DNA of 64,000 nt, taken from contig NZ_AP014583.1 in NCBI RefSeq assembly GCF_000828715.1, forward strand, positions 1,920,001-1,984,000, in the 5' to 3' direction. How positions within the stretch are numbered: the stretch's first letter is position 1; each line of letters begins with the position of its first letter. The position numbers and the translations under genes were made by a program. Below the pieces are notes generated by a model that made no database searches, was not told where the DNA came from, and saw only the letters and a list, made by a program, of their open reading frames with translations. Source of the stretch: Winogradskyella sp. PG-2. Lineage in GTDB: Bacteria; Bacteroidota; Bacteroidia; Flavobacteriales; Flavobacteriaceae. Positions 7,334 through 17,413 of this stretch are shown piece by piece.

Positions 7334-10222
7334 TTAAAGCTTTACTAGTTTGGTAGTCATAATTTGACTGTTAGCGTCTACGACTTTAACAATATACATT
7401 CCTGTATTTAAACTTGAAATATCGAAAATATCAGTTCTTGTATAGTTACCATTGAAAGACTTAACTAGTTTTCCTGTAATATTATAGATTTCAATATCCG
7501 ATACGTTTCCATTTACACTAAATGAAGTATGTGATGGATTTGGATAAATACTAAACTTAAATAATTCATTAGTATTTACACTTAATACATTTGAACCAAC
7601 ATTTCCTAAAATTCTAAACTGCCCAGCAGGAATTGTAATTGATGTTGTTGAATTACTAACAGTAGTACTTCCTGTTTCATCCATTAAGTCATACCAAGTA
7701 GAGGTAACACCTCCAGGGAAATTTGTATTCACTGTTTGAGGAGTAACATCAAAATTAGCAAGAATAATAACATTTCTTAATTCATTTGAAGGAATTGAAT
7801 TATCAAAAACATCAATTCTTGGAGTTAAGTCACCAGATGTTATCGCATAGTCTCCTTCGAAAACAGGTTCATTAATTTTTAATGCATGTAGTTTAGACCA
7901 ATCTGCGTATATCTGACTTCTTAAAGCATCAGTTAACCAATTATTTGCCCACTGTGGTTGAGGTTTTGTATCAAGTTTACAACCATCATTATCATAACTT
8001 CCATCTTGACAAGTGAAAATGGAATTTTCCATACCCAATTCTCCAAAATGCCAAATCATTTTTGGACCAGGTACCATAACAGAAATTGCTCCCAAAGCTG
8101 ACATTCTCGAAAGTGCAGTATTTAAATCTTGTACATTATGGCTACCATTACTAGTATTTCCAAAAGCAATGTTTTTATACATTAAGCGCTCTTCATCATG
8201 ACTTTCGGGATAACCTACAACACGAGGGCCATTAAACCCGGTATGTGCGTTATGACCAATTCTACTAATATTTTTGTCACCAGTCTGAGCCATAGTAAGC
8301 TCATTATATGGATCAGTCATTTTCCCCCACATCATAATACCTTTACCTTCACCTAAACGATAATTTGCCCATTCTTTTTCTTCATTATCTGAACCTAGAT
8401 GCTCAAAAATTACATAATGGTCTGGGTCAATTGACCAAGAATGATCTGCATATTCTTTTAATACGTCTACACGATCTTGTTGATAGTTTTGAGTACAACC
8501 AAAATCACCATCAAATGTTCCATTACCGCAGTTTTGTGTAAACCCTTTGGTTAAATCCCAACGAAAACCATCAATTTTGTATTCATCAATCCAATAGCTT
8601 ACAACTTGTTTTACATAATCCCTAGTCAATGTAGAACTATGATCAAAATCACTTCCTACATTAAATGCATGTTGTGGAAAAACATTAAAATAAGGATTCT
8701 CAGTTGAAGGGCCTCCCCAACCATCACCATCAGGATCATCCATCCACATGCGGACCATCGGGTTACGGCCAAATGCATGATTAAAGGCAATGTCTAAAAT
8801 CACAGCAATTCCATTCTGGTGGCAAATATCTACGAGTTCTTTAAATTTATCTTGCGTACCATAAAACTTATCTAATGCCATATGAAAAGCAGTGTTATAA
8901 CCCCAACTTTCATTACCTTCAAATTCCATTACTGGCATTAATTCAATGGCATTGATATTTAAATCTTTGAAATAATCGATACGGTCAATTAAATCTTGGT
9001 AGTTTCTGTCGGCATCAAAATCTCTTACTAAAACTTCATAAACTATTAAATCTTCTTCTACTGGTTTTGTAAAATTTGTGACTTGCCAGTTATAAGGTGT
9101 TTGTCCTGTTTGCAATACAGTAACTTCTCTACTTTGACCAGTAGGATAAGTGGGTAAGTTAGGATACGTGCTTGCAGGAATAAAAGGATCATCAAAAGGA
9201 GATAATACTATTGCAGAGTATGGATCCGCAGTTTTCACTAAACTTGGTGAGTCAGTAACTGGATTGGTGTCATATACCCAATATTGGTAAGTTTCAATTT
9301 GCCCAGAAGTTAAACCAGTTATTTCTAACCAATATTTACCAGTACTTGGGTCACGTTTCATAACATCACTGTTGGTTGGCGTGTAGTTATTCCAACTTCC
9401 AGCAATTTGAATGAATTCTTTCCCAGGTGCAGTTAAGACTAAAGTTGCTTTTGTTGGATCAGTACCATAATTTATACCATCGTTAATCCCAGAAGGAAGC
9501 GCTTCTTCTATTACAGTTGGAGCAACGATAACTTCAAAAGAAGCTGAACCAGTTTCAGATGAAGATAATGGTGAACCATCTATTCTAACAGTACCATTAG
9601 TGGTAATATTATTTATTACACCTTGATAAGTTGTAAACCCATTACCTCCTGTTTGAAAAACGTTATTAAAATATAATTCAAAAGCACCAGGAGTTAAATT
9701 TCCTTGAAAATTTAAACTAGTTCTAACGGTTAAATTATCTCCAGAGTTAACAACAACTGTTGAACCTGTCGGTTCAATAATATTAATATTTACGATTCCT
9801 ACTCTTAAAATGAAATCATCGCAACCATTGGCTTTTAACTCTTGAGTACCATCTTCATTTCTAAATACAATACCAAGTTGTGTAGCATTTTGCGCTTGAG
9901 TAGCATCAAGTCCATAGTATGTTTCGGGTGTAATTGTTATACTATGTGTGCCATCTCCATTATTAGTCATTTGGCCTACGCCATCATCTTGTCCCCAATT
10001 ACCAATGACACTAAACCCAAATGCATTCGTATTATCACCTATTCCTGAGTGCATATAAACTGAACCAGGATTACTAATACCGTTACAGTCAGAATCTGTA
10101 CTGTTAATATCTACAGTAATAGTAATTTGTTGATTTACTTCAAAAGCTGCAGGATTTGATGTGATTTGAGCATAAGCTTGAAATGTAAATAGTAATAAAA
10201 AAAATTGTAATGTTTTTTTCAT
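7334..10222 (-). CDS. Secreted multidomain GH13 alpha-amylase with T9SS tail
   Basis: A 962-residue extracellular amylase. A signal peptide (1-18) is followed by an N-terminal SusE/F-like or Ig-like starch-interacting region (about 19-235), a CBM48-like early-set domain (about 245-340, AGSWNNYTPTN), the GH13 barrel (about 380-820) and a type IX secretion tail beginning at SIYPNPS. The GH13 catalytic triad is present: Asp556 in GFRWDLTKGF (nucleophile), Glu607 in VIFEHLG (acid/base) and Asp676 in ESHDEER. It is the last gene of the susC-susD-susE operon. It should cut starch at the cell surface or in the medium to oligosaccharides for the SusCD importer, the role that lipoprotein SusG has in Bacteroides, but exported by type IX secretion. 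Debranching activity cannot be excluded because early-set GH13 enzymes include pullulanases. Confidence 0.93.
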   Translation of the reverse strand: MKKTLQFFLLLFTFQAYAQITSNPAAFEVNQQITITVDINSTDSDCNGISNPGSVYMHSGIGDNTNAFGFSVIGNWGQDDGVGQMTNNGDGTHSITITPETYYGLDATQAQNATQLGIVFRNEDGTQELKANGCDDFILRVGIVNINIIEPTGSTVVVNSGDNLTVRTSLNFQGNLTPGAFELYFNNVFQTGGNGFTTYQGVINNITTNGTVRIDGSPLSSSETGSASFEVIVAPTVIEEALPSGINDGINYGTDPTKATLVLTAPGKEFIQIAGSWNNYTPTNSDVMKRDPSTGKYWLEITGLTSGQIETYQYWVYDTNPVTDSPSLVKTADPYSAIVLSPFDDPFIPASTYPNLPTYPTGQSREVTVLQTGQTPYNWQVTNFTKPVEEDLIVYEVLVRDFDADRNYQDLIDRIDYFKDLNINAIELMPVMEFEGNESWGYNTAFHMALDKFYGTQDKFKELVDICHQNGIAVILDIAFNHAFGRNPMVRMWMDDPDGDGWGGPSTENPYFNVFPQHAFNVGSDFDHSSTLTRDYVKQVVSYWIDEYKIDGFRWDLTKGFTQNCGNGTFDGDFGCTQNYQQDRVDVLKEYADHSWSIDPDHYVIFEHLGSDNEEKEWANYRLGEGKGIMMWGKMTDPYNELTMAQTGDKNISRIGHNAHTGFNGPRVVGYPESHDEERLMYKNIAFGNTSNGSHNVQDLNTALSRMSALGAISVMVPGPKMIWHFGELGMENSIFTCQDGSYDNDGCKLDTKPQPQWANNWLTDALRSQIYADWSKLHALKINEPVFEGDYAITSGDLTPRIDVFDNSIPSNELRNVIILANFDVTPQTVNTNFPGGVTSTWYDLMDETGSTTVSNSTTSITIPAGQFRILGNVGSNVLSVNTNELFKFSIYPNPSHTSFSVNGNVSDIEIYNITGKLVKSFNGNYTRTDIFDISSLNTGMYIVKVVDANSQIMTTKLVKL

Positions 10223-10241
10223 AGCATTGAAATATTATAAG

Positions 10242-10271
10242 AAAGGCTATGTTATTGACAACATAGCCTTT
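10242..10271 (-). terminator. Intercistronic hairpin between susE and the amylase gene
   Basis: A perfect 12-bp inverted repeat, AAAGGCTATGTT / AACATAGCCTTT, with a 6-nt loop. It lies inside the operon and is followed on the minus strand by only a short T stretch. It may be a weak terminator or a 3' stabiliser that makes the SusCDE message more abundant than the amylase message. The effect is inferred. Confidence 0.55.
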
Positions 10272-10312
10272 TCAACTAATTATTATATATTAATAAATTT
10301 AGAAAACTTAGA

Positions 10313-11500
10313 CTACTCTAAAGTAATGGTCTTATTTACCGTATCAATAGTTGTGTAATATTGACCATCTGTTCCAATAAACGCAAAATTTAAGTCACCA
10401 TCTTCAGCATTCTCAAAATTTGCATCTATAGTATAACCAGCATCAGCAAAGAATGGATAGTTTTGTCCAGATCCCCAATCTGTAGCTGTTGTAAAGAATC
10501 TAAAGTTGTTTCCATCAACAGAACTAGTATAATTTACCCAACCAGCATAAACTCCATCACCTTCACACATTAATTGAACTGGTGTTCCCCAGTCCCAGCC
10601 AGCATCTGGTAAACCTGCACCAACAGCCCATAACTGATCTAAATCACAAGAACCTTGAGAAGTTGGATCGTCTAAAGTAATGGTTTTATTTAATGCATCT
10701 ATAGTTAAGAAATATTTTCCTGAAGGACCAGTGAATAGGAAATTATTATCACCATCCATTGCATCTTCAAACATAGGATCGATAGTATAACCATCATCTA
10801 TAAAACCTGGATAGTTAATTCCAGAACCCCAATCTGTTGCAGTAGTAAAGAATCTAAAGTTACCGTCACCATCAACATTGTTGATTAAATCAACGTTAAC
10901 AGTATATACGTTAGTGCCTGTACAAACAGCACTTTGAGGTGTTGTCCAATCCCATCCTGTAAATTTCACAGCAGCACCAACTAAGAAGTATTCATCTAAA
11001 TCACAAACTGCTGCTTGCGTATCAGTGATTTCTTGCATTACCATAGTTAAAGCTTGAGTAGGAGAAAAGTTCTCAGAACCTCCACCACCTAAAAATGATT
11101 TAAGTCTAAAATATACAATACCTGTATTTGGTTCTGGTGTTGTAGGATCTGCATCTAATCCAGCTTGGTTTGCATATGCAAGCATATCTCCAATTGTAAT
11201 TGCAATTTCGTTACCAGTTGTTGCACCTACAGTTTCTAAATCTGTAAAATCACCTGAGATAGATTTCTCTAATTGGTAAGTTACATTTGTTGGAACATCT
11301 AGTGCAGCATTATTCCATGTAAAACGCTCTCCTAAGTTACCAGCAGTTTGTGGAGAAAGAATATATTCTGCTGAAAAATTGTTAGTGAAAACTAATTCAC
11401 CATTATTATCTGTTGTGAAGACGACATCATCTTCTGTTTCACAACTATTAAAACTTATTAAGGCAAAGATGAAAAGGCCTAAAATTGATAATTTTTTCAT
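10313..11500 (-). CDS. SusE/SusF-like outer-membrane starch-binding lipoprotein
   Basis: A 395-residue lipoprotein (signal peptide with Cys in FNSCETEDD, about residue 20). Residues about 25-140 form a SusE-type N-terminal domain. The rest is two tandem starch-binding modules of about 115 residues. Each starts with a CDLD phrase, contains NFRFFTTATDWGSG and a YP...GYTID segment, and ends in NKTITL. The two copies are strongly alike, which points to an internal duplication. In the Sus paradigm such proteins sit on the outer surface and hold starch near the SusC/SusD transporter without cutting it. It is co-transcribed after susD with an 18-bp gap. Confidence 0.9.
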   Translation of the reverse strand: MKKLSILGLFIFALISFNSCETEDDVVFTTDNNGELVFTNNFSAEYILSPQTAGNLGERFTWNNAALDVPTNVTYQLEKSISGDFTDLETVGATTGNEIAITIGDMLAYANQAGLDADPTTPEPNTGIVYFRLKSFLGGGGSENFSPTQALTMVMQEITDTQAAVCDLDEYFLVGAAVKFTGWDWTTPQSAVCTGTNVYTVNVDLINNVDGDGNFRFFTTATDWGSGINYPGFIDDGYTIDPMFEDAMDGDNNFLFTGPSGKYFLTIDALNKTITLDDPTSQGSCDLDQLWAVGAGLPDAGWDWGTPVQLMCEGDGVYAGWVNYTSSVDGNNFRFFTTATDWGSGQNYPFFADAGYTIDANFENAEDGDLNFAFIGTDGQYYTTIDTVNKTITLE

Positions 11501-11518
11501 GTTAATCTATAGTGTTAA

Positions 11519-13150
11519 TTAGTATCCTGTATTTTGTTCTAAGTTTGTATTAATTCCTAAGTCTGTTGCAGGAATTGGCATAATGTCTCTGTAAGATTCA
11601 GTAGTTGCTCCTTGAGGAACTCCACCTTTCCATTGCCAAATACCTTGATTTGAAAACTGACCAAATCTTACTAAATCTTGTCTTCTATGCGCTTCAAAAT
11701 ATAATTCTCTTGAACGCTCATCGATAATAAAATCTAATGTTAAATCTGTTTCGGTAATGTTTCCACTAGTATCTCCATAAGCACGTTCTCTTAATTCGTT
11801 GATATATCCAACTGCTGTACTCATAGTGCCACCTCCACCTCTTAGTGTTGCCTCTGCATACATTAAATAAGCATCAGCTAATCTAAACATTGGAAAGTCG
11901 ATATCAGTATGATCACCAGAAGAATCAGACCCTGGATTACCATTTACATCTACATTTCTGTATTTTGCTACGGCATAACCTTGATTAAAAGGTCCAACTT
12001 CTTCAATATCTTTGTTTTGACCGTCAGTGTATAAAAGCGCACGTCCATCTGCAGAATTTTCTTCTCCAGGAAATTGCTCAACAAATGTAGGTGTAGTACG
12101 GACTCCAAACCAGCCACCATTAATTCCAAAATCAGCAGGATTCATAGAACCACCAACTGGTGCATGTACTAGAAAAGTCATCCCGCCAAAGGCTTGAGTT
12201 CTTAAACCATCGAAAGGAATTGTAAATATAACTTCTTCTTGAGCTCCATTAGAATCATTATCTGCTAAGAAAGAATGGAAGTAAGGAATATTTGGAATAG
12301 AATATCCAGATCCGATAATATTGTTAATATAAGTAAGTACATCAGCATTACGTGCTGTGCCTGTATATACTTCGGCATTTAAATATAGTTTAGCTAAAAC
12401 CATCCATGCTGCAGCTCTATCTGCTCTACCATATTCGTTCATACGTGGCGCAGCCATTTCAGCTAAAATTGCTAACAATTCAGATTCTACATAAGTAAAT
12501 AAATCAGCACGTTGAATTTGCTCAGGAAGAAAAGCTCCTGAAGCATCATCTTCAGTTACAAACGGTGGATTAGCAAATAAATCCATAGCATGCCAATAAG
12601 TTAATGCTCTCATGAATCTTGCTTCAGCTCTATACGTTTGGATTTCTGCTCTCAGTGTAGCATCTACTCCACGACCATCTAATTTAGAGTCTGTAGTTTG
12701 ACGTAAAAATTCATTAGTTAATGTAACTTGATACATTAATCTAGTATACATTGTTCTGATAAATTCGTTTCCAGAGGTCCATGTTTGACCATGCAAATCT
12801 TGAATTGTACCGTCATTCCAACCAATGATAGCTTCGTCTGTAGTTAACTCTTGCATCTTCCAATACAGTCTTAAATAGTTGGAAAATCCTTCATCTAAGC
12901 CGGCTAAATCAGGTGCACCAGCTGGTCCTTGTTGTCCACTTAAAGAAATACCTGCGTAAATTTTCGCTAAAGCTTCCTTATAAGCTGCAGGATCTTCAAA
13001 TGCCGCATCAGCTGTAAGACGTTCGTCTTCTGGCTGTAAATTTAGTCTGTCATCACAAGATTGCATAAAAAATGCGAGTGTGATAACAACTAAAATACTT
13101 TTAATTGTTCTTAACATCATAGCTTTGTTGTTTATATAATTATTCATCAT
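11519..13150 (-). CDS. SusD/RagB-family starch-binding lipoprotein
   Basis: A 543-residue outer-membrane lipoprotein of the SusD family. It forms the lid on the SusC transporter and captures oligosaccharides. The lipoprotein Cys is in FFMQSCDDRLNLQPEDE (about residue 32). The TPR-like N-terminal part includes RAEARFMRALTYWHAMDLF, and the C-terminal RagB/SusD domain ends in the typical DERSRELYFEAHRRQDLVRFG and the IMPIPATDLGINTNLEQN signature. The annotated start is 3 bp after the susC stop. Met11 or Met12 (ATG near 13120) is an equally plausible start because it gives a more normal signal peptide. It is the second gene of the operon. Confidence 0.95.
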   Translation of the reverse strand: MMNNYINNKAMMLRTIKSILVVITLAFFMQSCDDRLNLQPEDERLTADAAFEDPAAYKEALAKIYAGISLSGQQGPAGAPDLAGLDEGFSNYLRLYWKMQELTTDEAIIGWNDGTIQDLHGQTWTSGNEFIRTMYTRLMYQVTLTNEFLRQTTDSKLDGRGVDATLRAEIQTYRAEARFMRALTYWHAMDLFANPPFVTEDDASGAFLPEQIQRADLFTYVESELLAILAEMAAPRMNEYGRADRAAAWMVLAKLYLNAEVYTGTARNADVLTYINNIIGSGYSIPNIPYFHSFLADNDSNGAQEEVIFTIPFDGLRTQAFGGMTFLVHAPVGGSMNPADFGINGGWFGVRTTPTFVEQFPGEENSADGRALLYTDGQNKDIEEVGPFNQGYAVAKYRNVDVNGNPGSDSSGDHTDIDFPMFRLADAYLMYAEATLRGGGGTMSTAVGYINELRERAYGDTSGNITETDLTLDFIIDERSRELYFEAHRRQDLVRFGQFSNQGIWQWKGGVPQGATTESYRDIMPIPATDLGINTNLEQNTGY

Positions 13151-13153
13151 TTT

Positions 13154-16051
13154 TTAAAAAGTAAAGTTTAATCCTAATACAACATCTCTTGTTCTTGGAT
13201 AGAAATTATTTTCTATACCATTCCCTATTTCAGGATCAAGACCACTGTATTCTGTTATTACAAATACATTTGTAGCTGTCAAAGATGCTCTCATCGTCAT
13301 TTTTGAAAACGGGATCGTATAACCTAAAGATATATTATCTAATCTTACAAAATCTGCGCGTTCTATGTAAGCATCAGAAAATAAATTCTGATTTGCGAAT
13401 CCTGTATTTAATACATCAGAATGTGCATTAGCTAAATAACCAGCCTGACCAGTAATGGCATTAATATTACCATTAGATGATGCATTGTTATTATAAACAT
13501 AGTTTCCAAAACTTCCTCTAAACGTAAAGTTTAAATCTAAATTCTTATATCTAAAATTGTTTGTGAAACCAATGAATGCATCTGGCGTTGCTTTTTTGTA
13601 GGCCTGTCTATCTGCTTCTGTTATTTGGTTATCACCATTAACATCTACATAGGCTCCTTCAATTGGTTGACCTGCACTATCATATACTTGTCTAAAGACA
13701 AAGAATGTAGATGGGTCAAAACCTGGCTTCCATAATTGAATGTTGTTACCAACACCACCAGAAATACCACCAGTTTGTATAAAGAAATTAGGATCATCAC
13801 TTAAACTTAATTTTGTAATTTCTTGTTCTTGGAAAGTTACATTGAAGTTTGTATCCCATCCAAAATCTTCTTTTTGAGCAATAACTCCATTTAAGCTAAA
13901 TTCGACACCCTTACTTGTAATAGCACCAACATTTGTAGTAATTAAATCTGTAAGGTTAGAACCAGCAGGTACAGGTACTGTAGCTAATAAATCTTCAGTT
14001 TCTCTATAATAAGCATCAACTGTACCAGTTAATCTATTATTGAAGAAACCAAAATCTAAGGCAACATTATATTGCGTTGTTTCCTCCCATTTAAGTTCTT
14101 CATCAAAACCTTCTGGTCTTAATGTTTGTATAAAAATAGGTTCTCCATTCACAGTTGTACCAAATTGAATATTAGCTTGGTTATTTCTAGATGGAGTATA
14201 TAAACCTAAGTAGCCATAGTTTGGACCAATCTCTTGTTGACCAGTAACACCCCAACCACCTCTAAGTTTTAAGTTAGAAAAGAAAGAATCTTCCATAAAG
14301 TCCTCATTCATTATTTTCCAACCTACAGATACTCCTGGGAAAGATCCCCAACGATTATCTTCGCTAAATCTTGAAGATCCATCACGTCTATAACTTGCAG
14401 AGATTAAATATTTATCAGCAATATCAAAACTCGCTCTTGCAAAATAAGATTCTAAGGCATTTCTGTTAATATCTGTATCTACTGTTACATTAGGACCAGA
14501 AGTTTCGTCTATATCTGTACGAACATAGAATTCTTGAAAAGCATGACCAGCTGTAACATCTAACTTGGTATTAATAGATTCAATATCCGTTTTATAGTTA
14601 AAGAAAAAATCTAGAGCCGTATTTCTATTTAGTCCATTAGAAAATCCTACAAAAGGAAAAGCATCATCATTATTAGGATTAGCAGGACCATAATTTGCTC
14701 CTTCATTTTCTGCGTAATCGATACCAGCATTTAAGTTAAATTTTAAACCTTCTAAAAACCATAGCTTGTAATCTATGTTAAAGTTTGAGATAACACGTTT
14801 AATACGTTGTCTGTTATTTGTGTTTTCTAATCTCCATACAGGATTAGCAGGAGCTAAAGCAACACCTAATTGCGTAAAATTACCATTTTCGTCCAAAACT
14901 GATTGTGTTGGGTCAAATCTAACGGCTTCTCCAATAGCACCGTCAGGAGCATAATTGTATTCATCTTGAATTGCTCTAGCAACTAAAGTTAATTTTAAAT
15001 CGTTATCTAAAAAGCGATGTACAAAAGAAGTATTGAAACCATTTCGTTCATACAAATCTCCTAATAAAGGCCCTTCTTGTGATACGTGGTTAAAATTTAC
15101 TCTAAAGTTAAAATTCTCATAACCTTTAGAGGCTGTTATATTATGAATTGCACCAATGCCTGTGGTGAATATTTGGTCTTGCCAATCTGTACTTGAATTC
15201 CCGAATGATGTAGAGGCAACCCCATTTTCAGAAGCTAATGCTCTGTATTGCTGTGCGCTTAATACATCTACAGTATTTGTTATACGTCTAGTAGAAGCTT
15301 GAAGTCCATACTCAACTTTTAAAGGTTGATTAGCAGTACCTTTCTTAGTTGTAATTAAAATTACACCATTAGAAGCTCTCGAACCATATATAGCCGTAGC
15401 AGAAGCATCTTTTAAAACAACAAAATCAGCAATATCAGCTGGGTTGATTGCATTTAAAGCATTACGGCTTCCTTGAGAACCACCACGCTGGTCAATAGGT
15501 AAACCGTCAATTACAATAAGTGGGTTGTTGCTTGCAGATAATGAAGCACCACCACGAATTCTAATTTCACCACCTTCACCAGCAGCTCCTCCGCCAGATG
15601 TAATTCTTACACCAGCAGCTTTACCAGCTATAAGTTGTTGAGGTGCGACAATGGCACCTCGATTAAATTCTTTGTCATCTACTTTTTCAACAGCACCTGT
15701 GGCATCTTGTTTTGTAGTAGAACCATATCCAATAAGTACTACTTCATCTAATTGAGCAGCATCTTCTTCTAAAACTACATCAATTTTCGATTCACCATTA
15801 AAGACAATTTCTTGAGTGGTATAACCTAAATAAGATATAACAATAGTTTCTCCTTGATTGACTTGCAGAGTATAGTTTCCATCAAAATCCGTGGAAGCAC
15901 CTCTTGAAGTACCTTTAACAATGACGTTTACGCCTGGTAAAGGCATAGCGTTTGCTTTATCTGTTACTGTACCAGTGACGGTTGATTGCGCTATCAATGT
16001 AGCGGGTACCATGATGAGACAGAATAGTAAAGCATTTAAGAATGTTTTCAT
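13154..16051 (-). CDS. SusC/RagA-family TonB-dependent outer-membrane transporter
   Basis: A 965-residue TonB-dependent receptor for malto-oligosaccharides. A signal peptide (1-21) is followed by a carboxypeptidase-regulatory-like domain (STVTGTVTDKANAMPLPGVNVIVKGTS) that carries the SusC N-terminal signature, a TonB box and plug domain (about 110-225, IRIRGGASLSASNNPLIVIDG), and a 22-strand beta-barrel ending in the terminal aromatic LNFTF. It is the first gene of the leftward operon, with SusD 3 bp downstream. Transcription probably starts in the region holding the LacI-type operator. It pairs with SusD to bring starch fragments into the periplasm using TonB energy. Confidence 0.96.
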   Translation of the reverse strand: MKTFLNALLFCLIMVPATLIAQSTVTGTVTDKANAMPLPGVNVIVKGTSRGASTDFDGNYTLQVNQGETIVISYLGYTTQEIVFNGESKIDVVLEEDAAQLDEVVLIGYGSTTKQDATGAVEKVDDKEFNRGAIVAPQQLIAGKAAGVRITSGGGAAGEGGEIRIRGGASLSASNNPLIVIDGLPIDQRGGSQGSRNALNAINPADIADFVVLKDASATAIYGSRASNGVILITTKKGTANQPLKVEYGLQASTRRITNTVDVLSAQQYRALASENGVASTSFGNSSTDWQDQIFTTGIGAIHNITASKGYENFNFRVNFNHVSQEGPLLGDLYERNGFNTSFVHRFLDNDLKLTLVARAIQDEYNYAPDGAIGEAVRFDPTQSVLDENGNFTQLGVALAPANPVWRLENTNNRQRIKRVISNFNIDYKLWFLEGLKFNLNAGIDYAENEGANYGPANPNNDDAFPFVGFSNGLNRNTALDFFFNYKTDIESINTKLDVTAGHAFQEFYVRTDIDETSGPNVTVDTDINRNALESYFARASFDIADKYLISASYRRDGSSRFSEDNRWGSFPGVSVGWKIMNEDFMEDSFFSNLKLRGGWGVTGQQEIGPNYGYLGLYTPSRNNQANIQFGTTVNGEPIFIQTLRPEGFDEELKWEETTQYNVALDFGFFNNRLTGTVDAYYRETEDLLATVPVPAGSNLTDLITTNVGAITSKGVEFSLNGVIAQKEDFGWDTNFNVTFQEQEITKLSLSDDPNFFIQTGGISGGVGNNIQLWKPGFDPSTFFVFRQVYDSAGQPIEGAYVDVNGDNQITEADRQAYKKATPDAFIGFTNNFRYKNLDLNFTFRGSFGNYVYNNNASSNGNINAITGQAGYLANAHSDVLNTGFANQNLFSDAYIERADFVRLDNISLGYTIPFSKMTMRASLTATNVFVITEYSGLDPEIGNGIENNFYPRTRDVVLGLNFTF

Positions 16052-16086
16052 ACAATGTTTTTAAGTTAATTGCTTAGTTTTTTGAT

Positions 16087-16102
16087 TTATATTTTCACTT
16101 CT
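16087..16102. repeat. 16-bp element TTATATTTTCACTTCT, copy 1 (susC side)
   Basis: The exact 16-mer TTATATTTTCACTTCT occurs here, 36-51 bp upstream of the susC start, and again at 17422-17437 ahead of the MFS transporter gene. It points in opposite directions relative to the two genes. It may be a shared regulatory site or common leader segment of the two arms of the starch locus. Confidence 0.45.
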
Positions 16103-16160
16103 CGGGTTAAATCTATGTAAAATAAATATGTTATAAACGTTAAAACTCCCGTCAACACTA

Positions 16161-16176
16161 ACGAAAACGTTTTCGT
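16161..16176. promoter_or_regulatory. LacI-family operator between susC and the regulator gene
   Basis: ACGAAAACGTTTTCGT is a perfect 16-bp palindrome with a central CG, the classic form of a LacI/GalR-family operator. It lies in the 269-bp divergent region, 110 bp upstream of susC and 145 bp upstream of the LacI-type gene. The adjacent regulator is the natural ligand-responsive partner. On the minus strand a loose -7-like TAGTGTTG (16153-16160) abuts it, which would place the operator between -33 and -7 of the susC promoter. That promoter call is tentative. Confidence 0.8.
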
Positions 16177-16320
16177 GTTAAAAACTTTTTTCGAAACACA
16201 GTATTAATAGAAAAAATAATGAAAAACTGAGGCTTTTTCAAAAAAAGCGTGTTAAAATTGAGAATTCAAAAAATCGTAAACTTTTTTTTAACTTATCTTC
16301 GCGAGTAACTTTTAGTTAAA

Positions 16321-17367
16321 ATGAAACGAAAAATCACCCTCAAACAGATAGCTCGAGAATTAGATGTTTCTATCTCAACAGTGTCTAAAGCATTAAGAGA
16401 TAGTTCTGAGATTAGTGCAGATACTATCCAAAAAGTTCAAGCTTTTGCTAAGCTATATAACTATCGTCCTAATAATATTGCTTTAAGCCTTAAAAACAGA
16501 AGGACTAACACTATTGGGATTATTATTCCTGAGATAGTACATCACTTTTTTTCAAAAGTGATTAGAGGAGTAGAATTAATAGCTAATAAAAGAGGCTATA
16601 ATGTAATTATTGGGTTGTCCAATGAGTCTTTTTCCAAGGAAGTTATCAATATGGAAATGCTTGCGAATGGGAGTATAGACGGTTTTATATTGTCAATTTC
16701 TAAAGAAACACAGCAACTTCAAGATTATCATCATTTTAACGAAACTATGAGTCAAGGTATGCCTATTGTAATGTTTGATCGTGTTGTGTCAGATATGCAA
16801 TGCGATAAAGTTATTGTTGATGATTTTAAAGGCGCTAGAAAAGCAGTTGAAAAATTGATAGAAAATGAATGCAAGCATATCGCTTTAATAACTACCAAGG
16901 ATTATGTAAGTGTTGGTAAATTGAGAACTCAGGGTTATTTGGAGGCTTTGGAAGATCATAAAATAACTCCTCAAGCTAATTTAATATTGAAGGTAGATGA
17001 CACTCTCGATTATGAAGTTCATCTTGATGCGCTCGAAAAAGAGATAGAGCAACTTTTTAAATCAAATAATTCTATTGACGGTGTTTTTGCAGTAAATGAA
17101 CTGTACGCACTATCTGCTATGAAAGTGGCAAGGAAATTAGGATTAGATATACCTAATGATATACAAGTTATAGGATTTACAGATGGCGTTCTGTCAAAGC
17201 ATGCTACACCAGGTTTAACTACTGTTAGTCAACATGCACAACAGATGGGTGAAAGAGCTGCAGATTTATTAATTGACAAATTAGAGAGTGAAAATGAAGA
17301 AGAAGATGAAGTCTACCAAACAGTAGTTATTCCTACCGATTTAATAGAACGAGAATCCACTAAATAG
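16321..17367 (+). CDS. LacI/GalR-family regulator of the starch/maltose locus
   Basis: A 348-residue regulator. The N-terminal LacI helix-turn-helix is at residues 3-50 (ITLKQIARELDVSISTVSKALR), with hinge helix RPNNIALSLK. A periplasmic-binding-protein-like sensor domain follows (TNTIGIIIPEIVHHFF, then DGVFAVNELYALSAMKVAR, and the C-terminal GLTTVSQHAQQMGERAADLLI). It lies between the two divergent arms of the locus next to a canonical operator and is therefore the probable regulator. The inducer is probably maltose or a maltodextrin. In flavobacteria and Bacteroides some maltose regulators instead act as activators, so the sign of control is open. A near-consensus -7 box TATCTTCG lies at 16294-16301. 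Confidence 0.94.
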   Translation: MKRKITLKQIARELDVSISTVSKALRDSSEISADTIQKVQAFAKLYNYRPNNIALSLKNRRTNTIGIIIPEIVHHFFSKVIRGVELIANKRGYNVIIGLSNESFSKEVINMEMLANGSIDGFILSISKETQQLQDYHHFNETMSQGMPIVMFDRVVSDMQCDKVIVDDFKGARKAVEKLIENECKHIALITTKDYVSVGKLRTQGYLEALEDHKITPQANLILKVDDTLDYEVHLDALEKEIEQLFKSNNSIDGVFAVNELYALSAMKVARKLGLDIPNDIQVIGFTDGVLSKHATPGLTTVSQHAQQMGERAADLLIDKLESENEEEDEVYQTVVIPTDLIERESTK

Positions 17368-17377
17368 AAATTTAATA

Positions 17378-17406
17378 TTGCTATTTTAAAATCTTTTATA
17401 TCTTTA
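17378..17406 (+). promoter_or_regulatory. Putative promoter of the rightward starch operon
   Basis: TTG (17378-17380), an 18-nt spacer and TATCTTTA (17399-17406) give a one-mismatch fit to TTG-N17..23-TAnnTTTG. Start here would give a leader of about 85 nt before the ATG at 17498, containing the inverted repeat at 17414-17453. Confidence 0.5.
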
Positions 17407-17413
17407 CCGCATA

